Assembly: GCF_001638985.1 (NCBI RefSeq)
Contig: NW_017265142.1
Coordinates: 922,572 to 986,571 of the forward strand
From: Phycomyces blakesleeanus NRRL 1555(-)
Lineage: Eukaryota; Mucoromycota; Mucoromycetes; Mucorales; Phycomycetaceae
DNA: 64,000 nt
Direction: 5' to 3'
Below are positions 1 to 11,372 of the stretch, piece by piece. Below the pieces are notes generated by a model. It was not told the DNA's origin and did no database searches. It saw only the letters and a list, made by a program, of their open reading frames with translations. The first letter of the stretch is position 1. The number at the start of each line of letters is the position of its first letter. A program made the translations under genes and the position numbers.

Positions 1-973
1 GGGACGATGTCAGAGATTTTGCTGTCTTAGATTGGGCTGCAGAGTCAGGGTGTGGGGCTGGGGGAGGTAGTGGGTGGGTCTTTGGGTCTTGGGCGGGCAA
101 AATAGTCCTGGGTAGTTTTCGGGAGCATTTGGATGGTCCGGATTCTGTAGCAGGTGTTTGTGGACATGTGTTTTGAAGGTGACCGGTTTCGTGGCAGGTA
201 AAACATTTGCAGGAGTCTTGGGGGCGGATAGGACAGGCTTCAATGTCATGGCCCATGGCACAGCAATACGTGCAGTGAGAACCCATGCATGTCCACATAG
301 TCAGGAAATGGGTGGAGTCGGAGGTGGGGATCTTGTACGATAAGGGGAGAAGTGATGTTGTGGGTGTTGGGGGTTGTTTGATGTAGACGTATCCAGTGCT
401 ATCAAAGCAACTGCGACGAAGATGGATGCCAATTTCGCGGACAATACCATACTTGGCAAGGTTGTCCTTAATGAGCTGTTCAAGGTCTTGACAAGGGAGG
501 AAGGGGAGTTTTGTGAGGTAGAGGCGAAGAATTTTGGTACCAGTGGGTATTCCTTGGGAAGGGAAAAACTGTTCATTGTTGACCAGGAAGCCTTTGGAGC
601 AAATGTCCAGACATGTAGTAGAGTCGGTAAGATGTATCTTATGCATTGTAGATTGTTTGGATGGGAAAGACACACCGATAATCTTGTTGGCGGGGACAGA
701 GCTGAGAAGTGAGTTCCAGAAAGCATCTTCTTGGGGAGTGCCGACTGGGGGGTTGAAGAAAATAGAGTGGGGTGTGGTGCTTTTGCGCCAAACACAAGAG
801 GGCGAGGCAGGGAGGGTGGAAAACAGGATGGATGCGACCTGAGTGGGTTTGGTGGATGCGGTTTGAGCATATGATGGTAGTAGTGGATTGGTAGCTATGG
901 GATTAGTGTTGGGTCGACCTATTGTGGAGTTGGACCCCTGAGGGGGGTCCGAGTCTTTAGCGGGAAGAGCCAT
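1..973 (-). CDS. LINE-type Gag/ORF1 protein with two CCHC zinc knuckles, cut by the window edge
   Basis: An uninterrupted minus-strand frame starts at the ATG at 973-971 (MALPAKDSDPPQ) and stays open to base 1, giving about 324 residues without a stop. The N-terminal third is rich in Pro, Ser and Thr. A middle part looks RNA-binding in character. Two CCHC knuckles follow near residues 229-257 (CTYCCAMGHDIEAC and CFTCHETGHLQNTC, both C-x2-C-x4-H-x4-C), then a Pro-rich tail. This layout is typical of ORF1/Gag of fungal LINE retrotransposons, which coat the element RNA. The reverse transcriptase ORF would lie beyond the left edge. It is the only element ORF here with no visible lesion, so it may be young. 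A Gag from another retroelement class cannot be excluded without the missing part. Confidence 0.7.
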   Translation of the reverse strand, partial: MALPAKDSDPPQGSNSTIGRPNTNPIATNPLLPSYAQTASTKPTQVASILFSTLPASPSCVWRKSTTPHSIFFNPPVGTPQEDAFWNSLLSSVPANKIIGVSFPSKQSTMHKIHLTDSTTCLDICSKGFLVNNEQFFPSQGIPTGTKILRLYLTKLPFLPCQDLEQLIKDNLAKYGIVREIGIHLRRSCFDSTGYVYIKQPPTPTTSLLPLSYKIPTSDSTHFLTMWTCMGSHCTYCCAMGHDIEACPIRPQDSCKCFTCHETGHLQNTCPQTPATESGPSKCSRKLPRTILPAQDPKTHPLPPPAPHPDSAAQSKTAKSLTSS

Positions 974-2425
974 GAAATAAATCATGGATTTAAAAATGCG
1001 TTTTCCAAAATATCAAAAATGGTTCAAAATAAATTATGTTTCAAATAATGCGATTTTTATTTTTGTTTTCAAAGTTGAAAAAAAATTCCAAGCTATTTCA
1101 TATAATTTATAGACAGAAATATATAATATGATTAATTTAATTATTCTAAGCTAAAGGATGGGTCATTGAGTTCATATCACTCATTATTCTTGAAGACAAA
1201 AGCACCAAAGAGCTACCTTGATAGTGGAATAAAAGAGCAATCTAATAAAATATAAATATGAATGAGTATTTCAAGCTTAAAAAATAAGTTAAATAAAAGC
1301 TTACCTTTGACTTTACCAAGATGCATCTCATAAAAGTTTGAATATCTACAATTGAAAATTAATAAAAGATGGTTAGTATTCAATTACTTTGTAAACTAGG
1401 TGTGCAGTTATTACCTCTTAACTCATTATGACCACATGATGAAAAGGCTAATGTTATTTAATGAGACCTAAGGCAAATAACTGCATCACAAAGTACAATA
1501 TTGCTTTTCTATTATGCATACCTCAAAAACAAGAATATATAGATACGTTTCCTACAAAAATAATATATTAGATGTAAACACACGTAATGAACAAACTTTT
1601 GTTGGTAAAGTAGAGTAAGAAACAACGCGAAGGACGTAATCCCACACTTATTCAAAATCGATTTAAAAAATTCTCATTGGTCTTTTGGCTTTTAATACCA
1701 ATGGTGAAACTCGCAGAAATGTCTTTAAAAAAAATGCTAAGTCATTCTCTCTCGGTTTGACTTATTTTTATAAGTTAAAGTGATATGTTCTAATAGCAAA
1801 TAATTGAAATTACAGTTGTAGCTTATTAAAAAAATATGTGTATATATTAATATCTTCATTGGGTTGAGTCGTGCCTTAGAAGGCTGCCTTTGCTAGACAT
1901 TCTTTACTAATATTATATAAGAAACAAAAAAAAATTGTATATTTTTTCTTATTTGAAATTTTGACAAAGTCGTTTTATATGCTGAAAAGCATTGCCTTTG
2001 CCAAATTTTAATAGAATTATTTTTTTATTGCTCAATACAATCTCTGAACTTCCTTATTCAACGTTTTGTTTTACTTGAACAGCTTTTTATTATGATAAGA
2101 AAGGTTTGAAGTAGAACCAAACCTTCTTTTCTCCTTTATTTGGAAAAGAAAAGATTCAATTCACAAAATTACACAAAGAAAAAATATCTAGGCTAATAAT
2201 ATTGCTTGGGTACTATACACTACCATATTTGGTTTCTAATTTCTGTGGTGGTGTAACTAATACCAACTTTCTTTTTTTTTCTCTCAATAAAACTACTACA
2301 CAAAGTCTCACTTTGTTTCTTTATTTCTTCTCTAAAATTAAACCTAAATATAACAACAAGAATTGATCCCCTAAAATAGTAATACTATATATTACTTGGT
2401 ATTTAAAAGATCTTTTGTTATGAAT
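974..2425. other. AT-rich non-coding stretch
   Basis: No open frame or recognisable gene is visible. The sequence is AT-rich with poly-A and poly-T runs. It carries the 4-bp GAAT (2422-2425) that flanks the following retrotransposon. Confidence 0.6.
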
Positions 2426-2679
2426 TGTCATAAGCATGTCGTTCCTAGAATCTGAATCCTAATCTGGCCAATCCAATTCAATCCTTCTCAGAAATACTAC
2501 ACTTTGCTGGAAGTTTCCAATACCTGGCAACTTCTAGCAAAATCCCTTTAAGATAGTATAAATACAAATTGCTTCATCAAAATAAAACATTATCTTTATT
2601 CTTCTGAAAAACTACTCTTGTGATATCTTCCAGCCACTTCAAAGGCAACTTCCAATCCCGACATATCACACTTATTTTA
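2426..2679 (+). repeat. 5' LTR of the gypsy-like element
   Basis: It begins TGTCATAAGCATG and ends ATTTTA. The ends are placed by comparison with the 3' LTR, by the flanking GAAT copies and by the adjacent TGG of the primer-binding site. It contains a TATAAAT box at 2557-2563 and an AATAAA-type signal about 20 bases later, as expected for U3/R. An alternative shorter LTR ending in GACA at 2663 would give inverted TGTC/GACA ends but no target duplication. Confidence 0.85.
2557..2563 (+). promoter_or_regulatory. TATA box of the LTR
   Basis: TATAAAT lies in the middle of the 5' LTR and is repeated identically in the 3' LTR. It is the best candidate promoter for the Gag-Pol transcript. Confidence 0.5.
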
Positions 2680-2691
2680 TGGTGGAGAAGC
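2680..2691 (+). other. Primer-binding site candidate
   Basis: TGGTGGAGAAGC begins with the TGG that pairs with tRNA 3' CCA ends and touches the LTR with no gap. Which tRNA would prime was not determined. Confidence 0.5.
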
Positions 2692-2828
2692 TTTGCTTAA
2701 AAACCCCCTGAAAGATCCCAAAACCACTACTTCCTGCAATTCCTGTGCAACTAATTCCTGCAATTCCTGTGCTACTACTTCCTGCGATCTCTTACTTCTG
2801 TTAATCATTTTGTTAATAATTGCCTGCC

Positions 2829-5800
2829 ATGTCCAAGTCTTCTGAAATCAATGTTAAGATAATTGAAGCCTTGAACGATATCGTCGTTCAAAACTGCTAC
2901 TCTGCCCTACAGTCAATGCGCCTGATATATAATTATGATCCGTCCCAAAATATTGAACTCTGGCTGCGGTTATTTGAAGCCAAAGCCGATCGACTTAGTT
3001 TGGATACCCAAATGAAGATAGATCAGCTACCTTCATACTTACCCGTAAATATGGCACAGTGGGTCCTGTCGAATTCAGATCTCGACACCTGGGATAAGAC
3101 GAAACGTGCACTGATTGACACTTTTGGCATCCCTCTCACTCAACAGAAACTGACCTGTCGTAAACGACTCGAATCGCTTCACCAAGGGAACCTACCGTCG
3201 AGACAGTTCAAGGCTGTCTTCCAGTCGATCGTTCAGGATCTCCCTGAAGGGACTACAATTCCGGCGGAGGTTTTATGTTCGATATACCTCGGTGTCATGA
3301 ACCCTCGTCTCATGGATAAAATCATTGCCCAAATTACTACTTCCTCTACCTGGAGGGACGTGGCGGACAAGGCTATCACCATGGACGAAGTTCTGAATGC
3401 TGACCTTTGCCTCGCAGAAGCTTATTTATATTCCAACGTTCCGGCCGACGCCTTCTCTCATCAGGGCGCCTTCACAGCTAGTGGCTCCAGTCCTGCCCCT
3501 ATGGAAATCGACGCTTTCCAGTATAAGCCTACTTCCTTCAATAGAAACACGTCCTGCAACAATTCCTCGAGAAGCAAGTTCAACCAATGGGTGCGACCTG
3601 GCGTTCCTCTCTGTGGCCATTGCAACGAAGAAGGCCACCTATCCAAGTGTTGCCGGAAGAGACCTAGTAGATCAAACCAGGTTAATACTATTCAAGATAT
3701 CGCTCCTCGTGACGATTCAGTTACCCTGGCTCCTCCGTCCAATAACTGGTCCTCCTTCAGGTCCCCACTGCCTGCTGTCCCTACTGATTCGACAGCTGCA
3801 CCTCGTCCGGAAGTCAACTACTGCGTGGTTCCCATGGTTCAAGACGCTCTATACAAATCCTTCAAGGCAAACATTAGTAACATGTCGGCCTCAGCCAGTC
3901 CAGCCCCCTCTCTCTTGAACAAGTCTTCCTTGTCAAGAATCTCGAGTCCTCAACTTAGCTGCACCATTAATGGCGTTACTACCGCTTGTCTAATCGACAC
4001 AGGGGCAAACATCTCAGCTATTCGCACAGACCTAGCCAAGAAACTGGGACTCCAGGCTGATGATCTCAAGACCCTTGTGTTTTCCACTGCTGCCAATACA
4101 TCAGTCTCAACCTGGGGATCCGTTATGATTAACATTTGTTTTGGTAGTCTTGTCCTGGCTGTGCATTGTCATATTGTCAACTCTCTCTCTCATCCTGTTA
4201 TCTTTGGTTACAATGCTCTTCAGGAAAACCGAGCTGTAATTGACGCCTGCACCAGCAAGGTTAAGTTCTCTCCTGGTACCCGATCTCCTGATAAAACGTC
4301 CAACACAAGTATGTCTTCTACAATCGCACCAGCTACCCCATGCCGACTCAAGAATACCCTGACACTTCCCAGTCATAGTCACTGTTATGCAGAAATAACT
4401 GGTCCAGCCAATTCGATCTGCATGGTCTCTACTCCCTCAAACGTGGTTGCCAAAACACTTGTCTCTGTTGCTGCTGGGGTGGTTTGCTTTGATGAATCGG
4501 GTCTCGCTTCAATTAAAATAGCTAACTTAGACATGAACTCACACAACTTCAACAAAAATGATGTCATTGCTTTTACACACTACTTACCTTCGTCTACGCC
4601 TATTATTCCTCTGACTAGTTTGGTTCAGTCATCATCCACTGCCCAAATCGCTTCTTTGGAAGCATCTACAGTCTCATCTGCTCCCTCTGCTTCTTTGGAT
4701 TTCAGTACAGTGCTAGGTGCCTGCCTTGATGCTAAACAAGCTAGTTCCATCAGCAACCTGCTCTCTGAATTCTCCAATTGCTTCGACAACAAACCCAACT
4801 CCACTACGCACTTGGTGCAGCACCATATTGACACAAAGGATGAACACCCTGTTTCGTCTTCTCCCCATTGGGCTTCCTTGGTAGAAAATAATACGATTAA
4901 TGGTCTCATTGATGAAATGCTATAGCAAGGTGTTATTCGTCCTAGTCGCTCTCCTTGGTCCTCTCCGGTGGTGCTAGTCCCTAAGCCTGATGGCTCCATT
5001 CGGTTCTGTGTCGATTACCGGCAACTCAATGGCATAACCACTAAAGACGTTTATCCACTCACACACATTGATGATGCCCTACATAGTCTTGGTTCAGCCC
5101 ATTACTTTTCAACTATGGATTTTACATCTTCCTACTGGCAGATTGAACTTGATGACGAAAGTAAACCCAAATCTGCTTTTGTCTGTCAATGAGGATTGTT
5201 TGAATTCGTCCACATGCCCTTCGGTCTCTGTTCTGCCCCTGCTACTATGCAACGTCTCATGGACTCTGTATTGGCTGGCCTCAAGTGGCAAACTTGCCTG
5301 GTATATTTGGACAACATCATCTGTTTCAGCCCTTTGTTTGACTAACATCTTAAAGATCTTCGAGAAATCTTCGATTGCTTGCGTACTGCTTTCCTCAAAG
5401 TCAAACTTAAGAAATGCTCCTTTGGCAGTGATCGCATTTCTTTCCTTGGTTATGTTCTTTCACCCGATGGTTTACACACAGATCCTGAGAAAATCCTTGC
5501 CGTTTCCAAATTTCCAGTTCCCCTGTCCGCTGACAACGTTTGCTCATTCCTTGGCCTTGCTGGCTACTACCGTTGTTTTATCAGCAATTTCTCTGCAATA
5601 GCTGCTCCATTGAATGATTTGCTTAAAAAGGACGCTGACTGGTCCTGGACGTCAGCCCATCAGAGATCTTACGAAACCCTTAAAACTGCTTTGACGTCTG
5701 CTCCGGTCCTACGCTTCCCTGATTTCTCTCGGCCCTTTGAACTACATACGGATGTCGCTTGCACGGCTGGTATTGGCGTTATTCTAGGACAACGGGACCC

Positions 5801-7382
5801 TCGCAACAATCGTGTGTATGCTGTTGCATATGCGTCTCATTCTCTCTCCCCCGCAGAACGTAACTATGGTGTTTCCGAGGTTGAGGCGCTTGCTATTGTC
5901 TGGGGAATCAAGAAATTCGCACACTACTTAACCGGTACCAAGTTTACTGTCATCACTGATCATCATGCTCTTCAGTTCCTGCGTAACTCCAAGTCCTCTG
6001 ATCTTCGCGGTCGTCTTGCTCAGTGGGCTCTCTCTTTACAACAGTTGGATTTCGACATCGTTTACCACCCGGGTTGTCAGAATGCCGGTCCCGATGCGCT
6101 TAGTCAACACCCCGTCACGTATGATTCCTCTAGATCTCTCATTTGCACGATTACTGCTCCTGATATCGCTTGTTCCCAAGCCACCGATCCATACTGTCAA
6201 GAACTTCATCGTGCTTCCTCACTTCCCGCAGGCTATACCGTCTCGTCCAGTGTCCTTTTCTTTGGCCCCCGACCAGTCCTACGACAGTCGATGTGGGAGG
6301 AAATGTTCCACCTCCTCCATGCTAATTCTACTTCAGGACTTCTTGGTGTTAGTCGCACTCTCCAAAGGTTCACTCGATTTTTCTACGCTCCCAGTCTACA
6401 CAAGTGGGTGAAATACAAGGTTGCTCACTGCGATACGTGCCAGCAAATTAAAGGATCTAATACAACCCTCAGTCATACCAACCTCCAACACTCAAATCCA
6501 GCAGTACATCCCTTCGACTCAGTTGCAATTGATACGTATGGACCTCTTCCGACCTCACTATCAGGCAACAGGTATATCATCGTTATTCAAGACCTTTTCT
6601 CCCGATTTGTGATCCTCAATGCTGTACCTGAGAATTCTGGTAAATGGGTCACTGCCTGCCTCAACAAAGTTTTCGCCACCCATGGTATCGTGCGCTCTAT
6701 TCTCAGTGATAATGGTCAACCATACTCTAGTACACTCATCAAAGACATGGCCGCCCAACTGGGAATTCAGCAGAAGTTTGCTCCAGCTTATCACCCCCAA
6801 GCAAATGGTCTGGCCAAACGATTCATGGCTACCCTCCGAAATATGATCATTGCTTTCATGGACCCACAGACAAACATCACTACATGGGATGAACACTTGA
6901 ATGAATTCCAACTAGCCTACAACTCTAGTCCTCACGATCCAACGAAGCTCTCTCCTTTCTCAGCTGTCTTTGGTTGTGAAGCCCGTGTCCTAGCACAACC
7001 TGACCTTGGTGTCAAACCTGTCTCTCTTGTCGGCTATCACTCTTCTATCAAGGAAATGCTTTCTCGTGCGCACAGCCTCATTCAGCTAGAAAATCTTCGT
7101 TCAAAAGCAGGAAATGCCATCACCTATAATCAACATCATACAGCACCTAACTTCATCATTGGCGATCAAGTTCTTGTTAAGTTTCCCGTACTATCGAATG
7201 CTGCTGCCGGCCGCTCAGCAAAACTGTCTCCTTCGATGTGTGGCCCTTTTCTAGTGGTCAGATCTATTGGCGCTGATCGTTTTGATCTCTTAGATCCTGT
7301 CTCCAATAAGAAGCACACAAATATCCACTTGGAACGGTTGAAGAAATACTCATTTCGAAATGAGGACATTTCCTCTTCTTAA
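2829..7382 (+). pseudogene. Gag-Pol polyprotein of the gypsy-like element, three in-frame stops
   Basis: A single reading frame runs from the ATG at 2829 to TAA at 7380. Domains in order: Gag; a CCHC knuckle (CGHCNEEGHLSKCC, ~3610); an aspartic protease (LIDTGANISA, ~3990); RT (VLVPKPDGSIRFCVDYRQLN, HMPFGL, YLDN); RNase H (HTDVACTAGIG, SEVEALAIVWG, ITDHHALQFL); and integrase (HCDTCQQ, AIDTYGPLP, SDNGQPY). The frame is interrupted by TAG 4923, TGA 5190 and TAA 5343, all inside RT. The RT box reads YLDN rather than YxDD (5304-5315). The second zinc-binding His of integrase appears as Leu. The Glu expected after the YHPQ motif is Lys (AAA at 6816-6818). The protein is therefore catalytically dead in several places. 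The start was chosen as the first ATG of the frame. Confidence 0.9.
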
Positions 7383-7391
7383 CCCCCCGGA

Positions 7392-7645
7392 TGTCATGAG
7401 CATGTCGTTCCTAGAATCTGAATCCTAATCTGGCCAATCCAATTCAATCCTTCTCAGAAATACTACACTTTGCTGGAAGTTTCCAATATCTGGTAACTTC
7501 TAGCAAAATCCCTTTAAGATAGTATAAATACAAATTGCTTTATCGAAATAAAACATTATCTTTATTCTTCTGAAAAACTACTCTTGTGATATCTTCCAGC
7601 CACTTCAAAGGCAACTTCCAATCCCGACATATGATACTTATTTTA
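7392..7645 (+). repeat. 3' LTR of the gypsy-like element
   Basis: It aligns base for base with the 5' LTR apart from about seven substitutions and is followed by the GAAT copy at 7646. It begins TGTCATGAGCATG, nine bases after the Gag-Pol stop. Confidence 0.88.
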
Positions 7646-7867
7646 GAATATATGAAGTTGTGGCTGCATAAAGTTTAATATTTAGGATTTTTTAAAAGAC
7701 TGGCAGACATTAAATGAAATTTTCATATATTAGCATTTGAAATAAAAAATTGACACAAATCTTGAAATTTGCAATTATTGAGAAAATATACTATAGTAAT
7801 TAGAAAAAAAAAAATTCTCTTTTTTTCTTTTTTTTTATAGCAAACCCATATTTCTAATTTTTTTAAA

Positions 7868-8455
7868 AGAATAAATAATACAGATTATACAATTCTCCAG
7901 ATACTTCAGAGTATGCAAGAAACACTTTTTTCTTTGCAAAAAGGCCAGGAAGAACTTCAGATTAGACAAGATGCACTCCAGAAAAAACAAGCATTGCTTA
8001 GATAGGAGATCGTCAATGTTTGTAAAGATATAAATGGCCAAGAAAGTCTAAAGCCAACAATAGTACATACCATAAGATATAATAAAAAGAAGTAAAGTAT
8101 ACAGGCTAATAGAACATAATACAGGATCTTGATAGAGCAATTCCAAGAACAATACCAAATATCAAAGATATAACTTTGGTATATATCTACAGAATGATGA
8201 GCCACAATCTTGGAGTTGAGCTAGATAAAGAAAACAAGGCAATCCTTCACACTTGTACAGGCCTTGTCTGCAATGAACTGGTCACTCTTCCTTCTGTGCA
8301 AGCCCTAAGACAATATCCAAACTGGAGTGGAATTTCTTAAGAGAACAAGAACTGAGCATGTACCAGACATGTCTGTCTACTTAGAAACAATAGTATAGAC
8401 TTTACCAGATGCCACAAAAACTAGACATCTGTTGCAAAAGTCAACCAATTATAAA
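7868..8455 (+). pseudogene. Decayed copy 1 of a small coiled-coil gene family
   Basis: This stretch aligns along its whole length with the better-preserved copy at 21635-22197. The first part still reads as a heptad-like Gln/Glu/Lys-rich helix (QKGQEELQIRQDALQKKQAL). The equivalent of exon 2 contains GVELDKENKAI and the HATRCH-type Cys/His region, but with stops at other places than in copy 2. The start codon is lost. Upstream sequence (from ~7810, pyrimidine tract then CAAACCCATATT) is also shared between the copies, so the repeat unit is larger than the coding part. The family is not recognised. Confidence 0.55.
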
Positions 8456-9206
8456 AAAACCATAAAAAACAACAGTAGATTGTAAGTCTCACTGGAAAAA
8501 AGTAGGAAAATACTGATGTGTATATATGGGCAAATGGTACTGGAATAACGTGATATATCATAGTTGATATTTTTTTCCACTAGGTTTTAAGGTCATCTAG
8601 CACTGTATGTGTGAGACTTACAAACACTACAGTATATGTAGATGGGGGGGGGGGTTCCGCAAGTAAGGTTTGGTAGCACTTTTGATATACTTGTTATGCT
8701 TAATAAATAAATAAAAATATTTAAAACTACAGATTTATCTTGGTATTCTTGACACAGAACAGGAAAGGTCAAAGACGGATTACATCATGTATATTGCTCC
8801 AATGGTTTATCTGTACTACACCTTACCTTTACTGATCACCTTTACTGACTACCTATACTGACAGTTCTTTAAAATTATGAACCAGTAATATGTTCTTTAT
8901 TTATTTGGTTTCCTGTTCTTATTAGGTTGGTAATGGTTTATGCTTTTATTTTCATTGGAAAGAATAGAATGTTTCTAGACTTCAAATCTAATAAAGTTAT
9001 TCTACATTCTCAGCTACTTCTTGCTCGGCCAGCTTGTTATATTTGGGATAAAAAATTTTCTACAAAAAACAAATACCTGAAGAAAATGAGATGCTTGTTA
9101 TCTTTTTTAGGGGTAAGAGCAGTACTCTTTGAGAATAGATAAAACATTAGTGATGGGAGTGCGTGCGTGTTTTATACTGCAAATTTTATACACTAATTAA
9201 TACTTA
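8456..9206. other. Non-coding stretch with a poly-G run
   Basis: AT-rich, with an unusual run of G near 8645-8655. A 71-codon open frame at 8927-9142 has no recognisable feature and is not called. Nothing else is seen. Confidence 0.5.
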
Positions 9207-9625
9207 GAGCATCTCCAGCAGTATCTAAACCCAAATACTAAATATTCAAATTAGGAAACTGGTGTTTAGATTTCTCAAAAAAACGTCTCCAGCAGTTTCT
9301 AAACAAAAATCTAAATATCTAAATCTGGAATTTAGATCTAAACTTTTTGAATCAAAATCTAAACTTCTGTAGGTTTTCTCAGAATTTGTTTAGATTCTAT
9401 CATTTACTAAATTTCTATTTTTTATATTGTGACTTTGAATTTTCGATTTTAAATCTCAGCCTTTAGGAAAAACCTCACCAAAATCATCAGCTCTTTAGAA
9501 TCTGTGTTAAGAAATTGCTGGAGTGACCTTGATATTCTTCATACTAAATTGCTTTATTTGTACTAGTGCGGGAAATCCTAATTTGGATATTTAGTATTTG
9601 GGTTTAGATACTGCTGGAGATGCTC
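9207..9625. mobile_element. PIF/Harbinger-type MITE, TTA target duplication
   Basis: Terminal inverted repeats of about 47 bp start GAGCATCTCCAGCAGTATCT on the left (9207) and on the reverse complement of the right end (9625), with one visible mismatch. TTA occurs directly outside both ends (9204-9206, 9626-9628). There is no coding capacity. The interior repeats the motif CTCCAGCAG with TCTAAAC (near 9288), giving nested sub-repeats. TTA duplications with G-starting inverted repeats are typical of PIF/Harbinger derivatives (established knowledge). The assignment to that superfamily is inference. Confidence 0.85.
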
Positions 9626-9889
9626 TTACATTGGAAGTACCAAGTACAAATGGGCAAAGAAATAAAACATTTATAGTAAATCACGAGATTATGATTTCTT
9701 TGACTATAAAACGATGGGAAAGAATTAATTTTTGTGAATTGCATGATAGAATAATTGATTTACATACCAAAGGCAAAGGATGTCTTTGCAGACCAAGATA
9801 TTATCTGTAAAGTGGTAGTATCGTCTATAGTAGAGAATATATATTAATATACAGTATAAATAATATTATTGTATGTATAGAAGTAAATA

Positions 9890-10920
9890 AAAGGCTTACC
9901 ATGACAATGACGGTAGCATGGGATTGAAGTTTTTGAGGAATGGCACATTTGTAAGAGGGATGTTCATCTATAATAGAAATTATATTCAGTTAGATAAATA
10001 CAGTCAAAGCTTGATATAGTGATATGGATGGTGGACAGAAATTTTATCACTATCACTATATCGAGTGTGTTTTTTTCTTACTCCGTGCATTATTTAGTGA
10101 TATTTCTAATGCCGCTGTGAGTGGCTACTGTTTTCTAATAGGATTTATAGTATTTTGTCTAAGAAAGTGGGCTTGCTTTAAAATGCGAAATAAAATATAT
10201 ATTACATTTATTTTTTTATAGTACAAAAATAAACTCAGAGCTCGATATAGTGATACTGGTGGATTCAAATTTTATCACTATCACTATATCAAAAAATAGT
10301 GATAATAAGCAGGCACGGGCCCAAATTTTCCAAAAAATTATCACTATATTGCGATTATCACTATATTGAATATCAATATACCAAGCTTTGACTATATTAA
10401 AAAGAAATAGATTAAAATAAAATAAAATATTACTGTGTCAATATTTGTGTTTGATTGTAGAGAGTATTTTTGGCGATGTTACCTATATTAAAGAAAGAAA
10501 AAAGTCAGAATGATTGTATGGAATGATGGCATAAAGTATATTTACTAACCCTGGCTAATCCGGATCACTGTTGTGAAGATGGCGCATCAGAATGAGATGA
10601 AGAGTGAGTTTCTATGACATTAAAATATATTGTTATTTTTTAGTTATATATAAAGAAGTATATATTTCTTTTAAAACAAAGAAAGTGCCTTACCATAAAA
10701 CCTTGCGAGTGTGAAGAGTGAAGAGAGAGAAACAGAGAGAATACCTATGACAGACAAAAAAGTTAATTCTTTTGTTCTTTGTAAAAAAGTATTTTGAACC
10801 AAAAACAATCTTACCAGAAAAATTTGCAAATATAACAAGAAATGAAAAGAGAGAGAAAAGAGGGAAATACCAAAAAACAAATAAAAAAGTAAAAAAATAA
10901 TCTTAAAAAAAAAAAAAGGT
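9890..10920 (-). other. Possible multi-exon gene relic with a duplicated micro-exon
   Basis: On the minus strand several short segments are bounded by plausible GT..AG signals: near 10811-10870, 10690-10735, 10555-10612, 10435-10483 and 9899-9968. The segments around 10680-10740 and 10805-10875 are diverged tandem copies of one unit (CTTACCATAAAA/CTTACCAGAAAA start on the plus strand). The pogo-type MITE at 10001-10394 would sit inside one intron. No protein family is recognised and no continuous frame could be proved. Confidence 0.25.
10001..10394. mobile_element. Tc1/mariner (pogo-like) MITE, TA target duplication
   Basis: The left end reads CAGTCAAAGCTTGATAT after TA (9999-10000). The right end, reverse-complemented, reads TAGTCAAAGCTTGGTAT before TA (10395-10396). 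The 394-bp body repeats the motif TCACTATCACTATATC several times in both orientations and encodes nothing. The TA duplication and CAGT-type ends match non-autonomous pogo/Tigger-like elements. No autonomous partner is visible in this window. Confidence 0.8.
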
Positions 10921-11372
10921 GTGTTTAAAACAAAAGACTAAAATGATTTCATCAAGTCCCAAAGCAATATGAAAACCGATTTACATCCCAGGCATTACAA
11001 GAAGTATTAATAGAGATTTGTATATCAAATATATTTTGAATTATAAAATAAAAAAGGAAATAAGAGTGCTACAAATATTTCATTTGATACGGTTTTATAG
11101 TAAACCAAAACGTATTTTTTATTTTTTTATTTTATTTTTATTTAAGCCAATAGAATACATCAAAACTACACCCCCAACTTGATAAAAAAAACTGCTGAGA
11201 TGAAAAAAAATCCTGACATATCCACTATGATCCAACTACCTAGACAATATGTTAATTCTCTTTATTTTTCCAGTATCTACGTCTGGTAGATATCATAGAA
11301 TAAAAAATCAACTATCAATAAAGTCCATAGTGAATAAAATGATATTTAGCCAGTATAATCTATATATAATAA
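10921..11372. other. Non-coding AT-rich stretch
   Basis: Poly-A and poly-T runs only. No gene or repeat structure could be supported. Confidence 0.5.

Larger units (their letters stand above)
2426..7645 (+). mobile_element. Ty3/gypsy-like LTR retrotransposon, complete but inactive
   Basis: Two direct 254-bp LTRs (2426-2679 and 7392-7645) flank a Gag-Pol frame. By eye they differ at about seven positions (~97% identity), implying a moderately recent insertion. The sequence GAAT occurs directly before the 5' LTR (2422-2425) and directly after the 3' LTR (7646-7649), consistent with a 4-bp target duplication. A primer-binding-like TGGTGGAGAAGC starts directly after the 5' LTR. The domain order gag, protease, RT, RNase H, integrase is the Ty3/gypsy order (established knowledge). 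No chromodomain is visible at the Pol C-terminus. In-frame stops and altered catalytic residues indicate that this copy cannot move on its own. Confidence 0.9.

Noticed and set aside
3397..3918. 173-codon open frame overlapping gag in another frame
   Set aside because: Shadow of the Gag frame, which carries the recognisable CCHC and protease motifs.
4923..4925. TAG between protease and RT as a programmed readthrough codon
   Set aside because: Two further stops and lost catalytic residues follow in the same gene, so simple decay is the better explanation.
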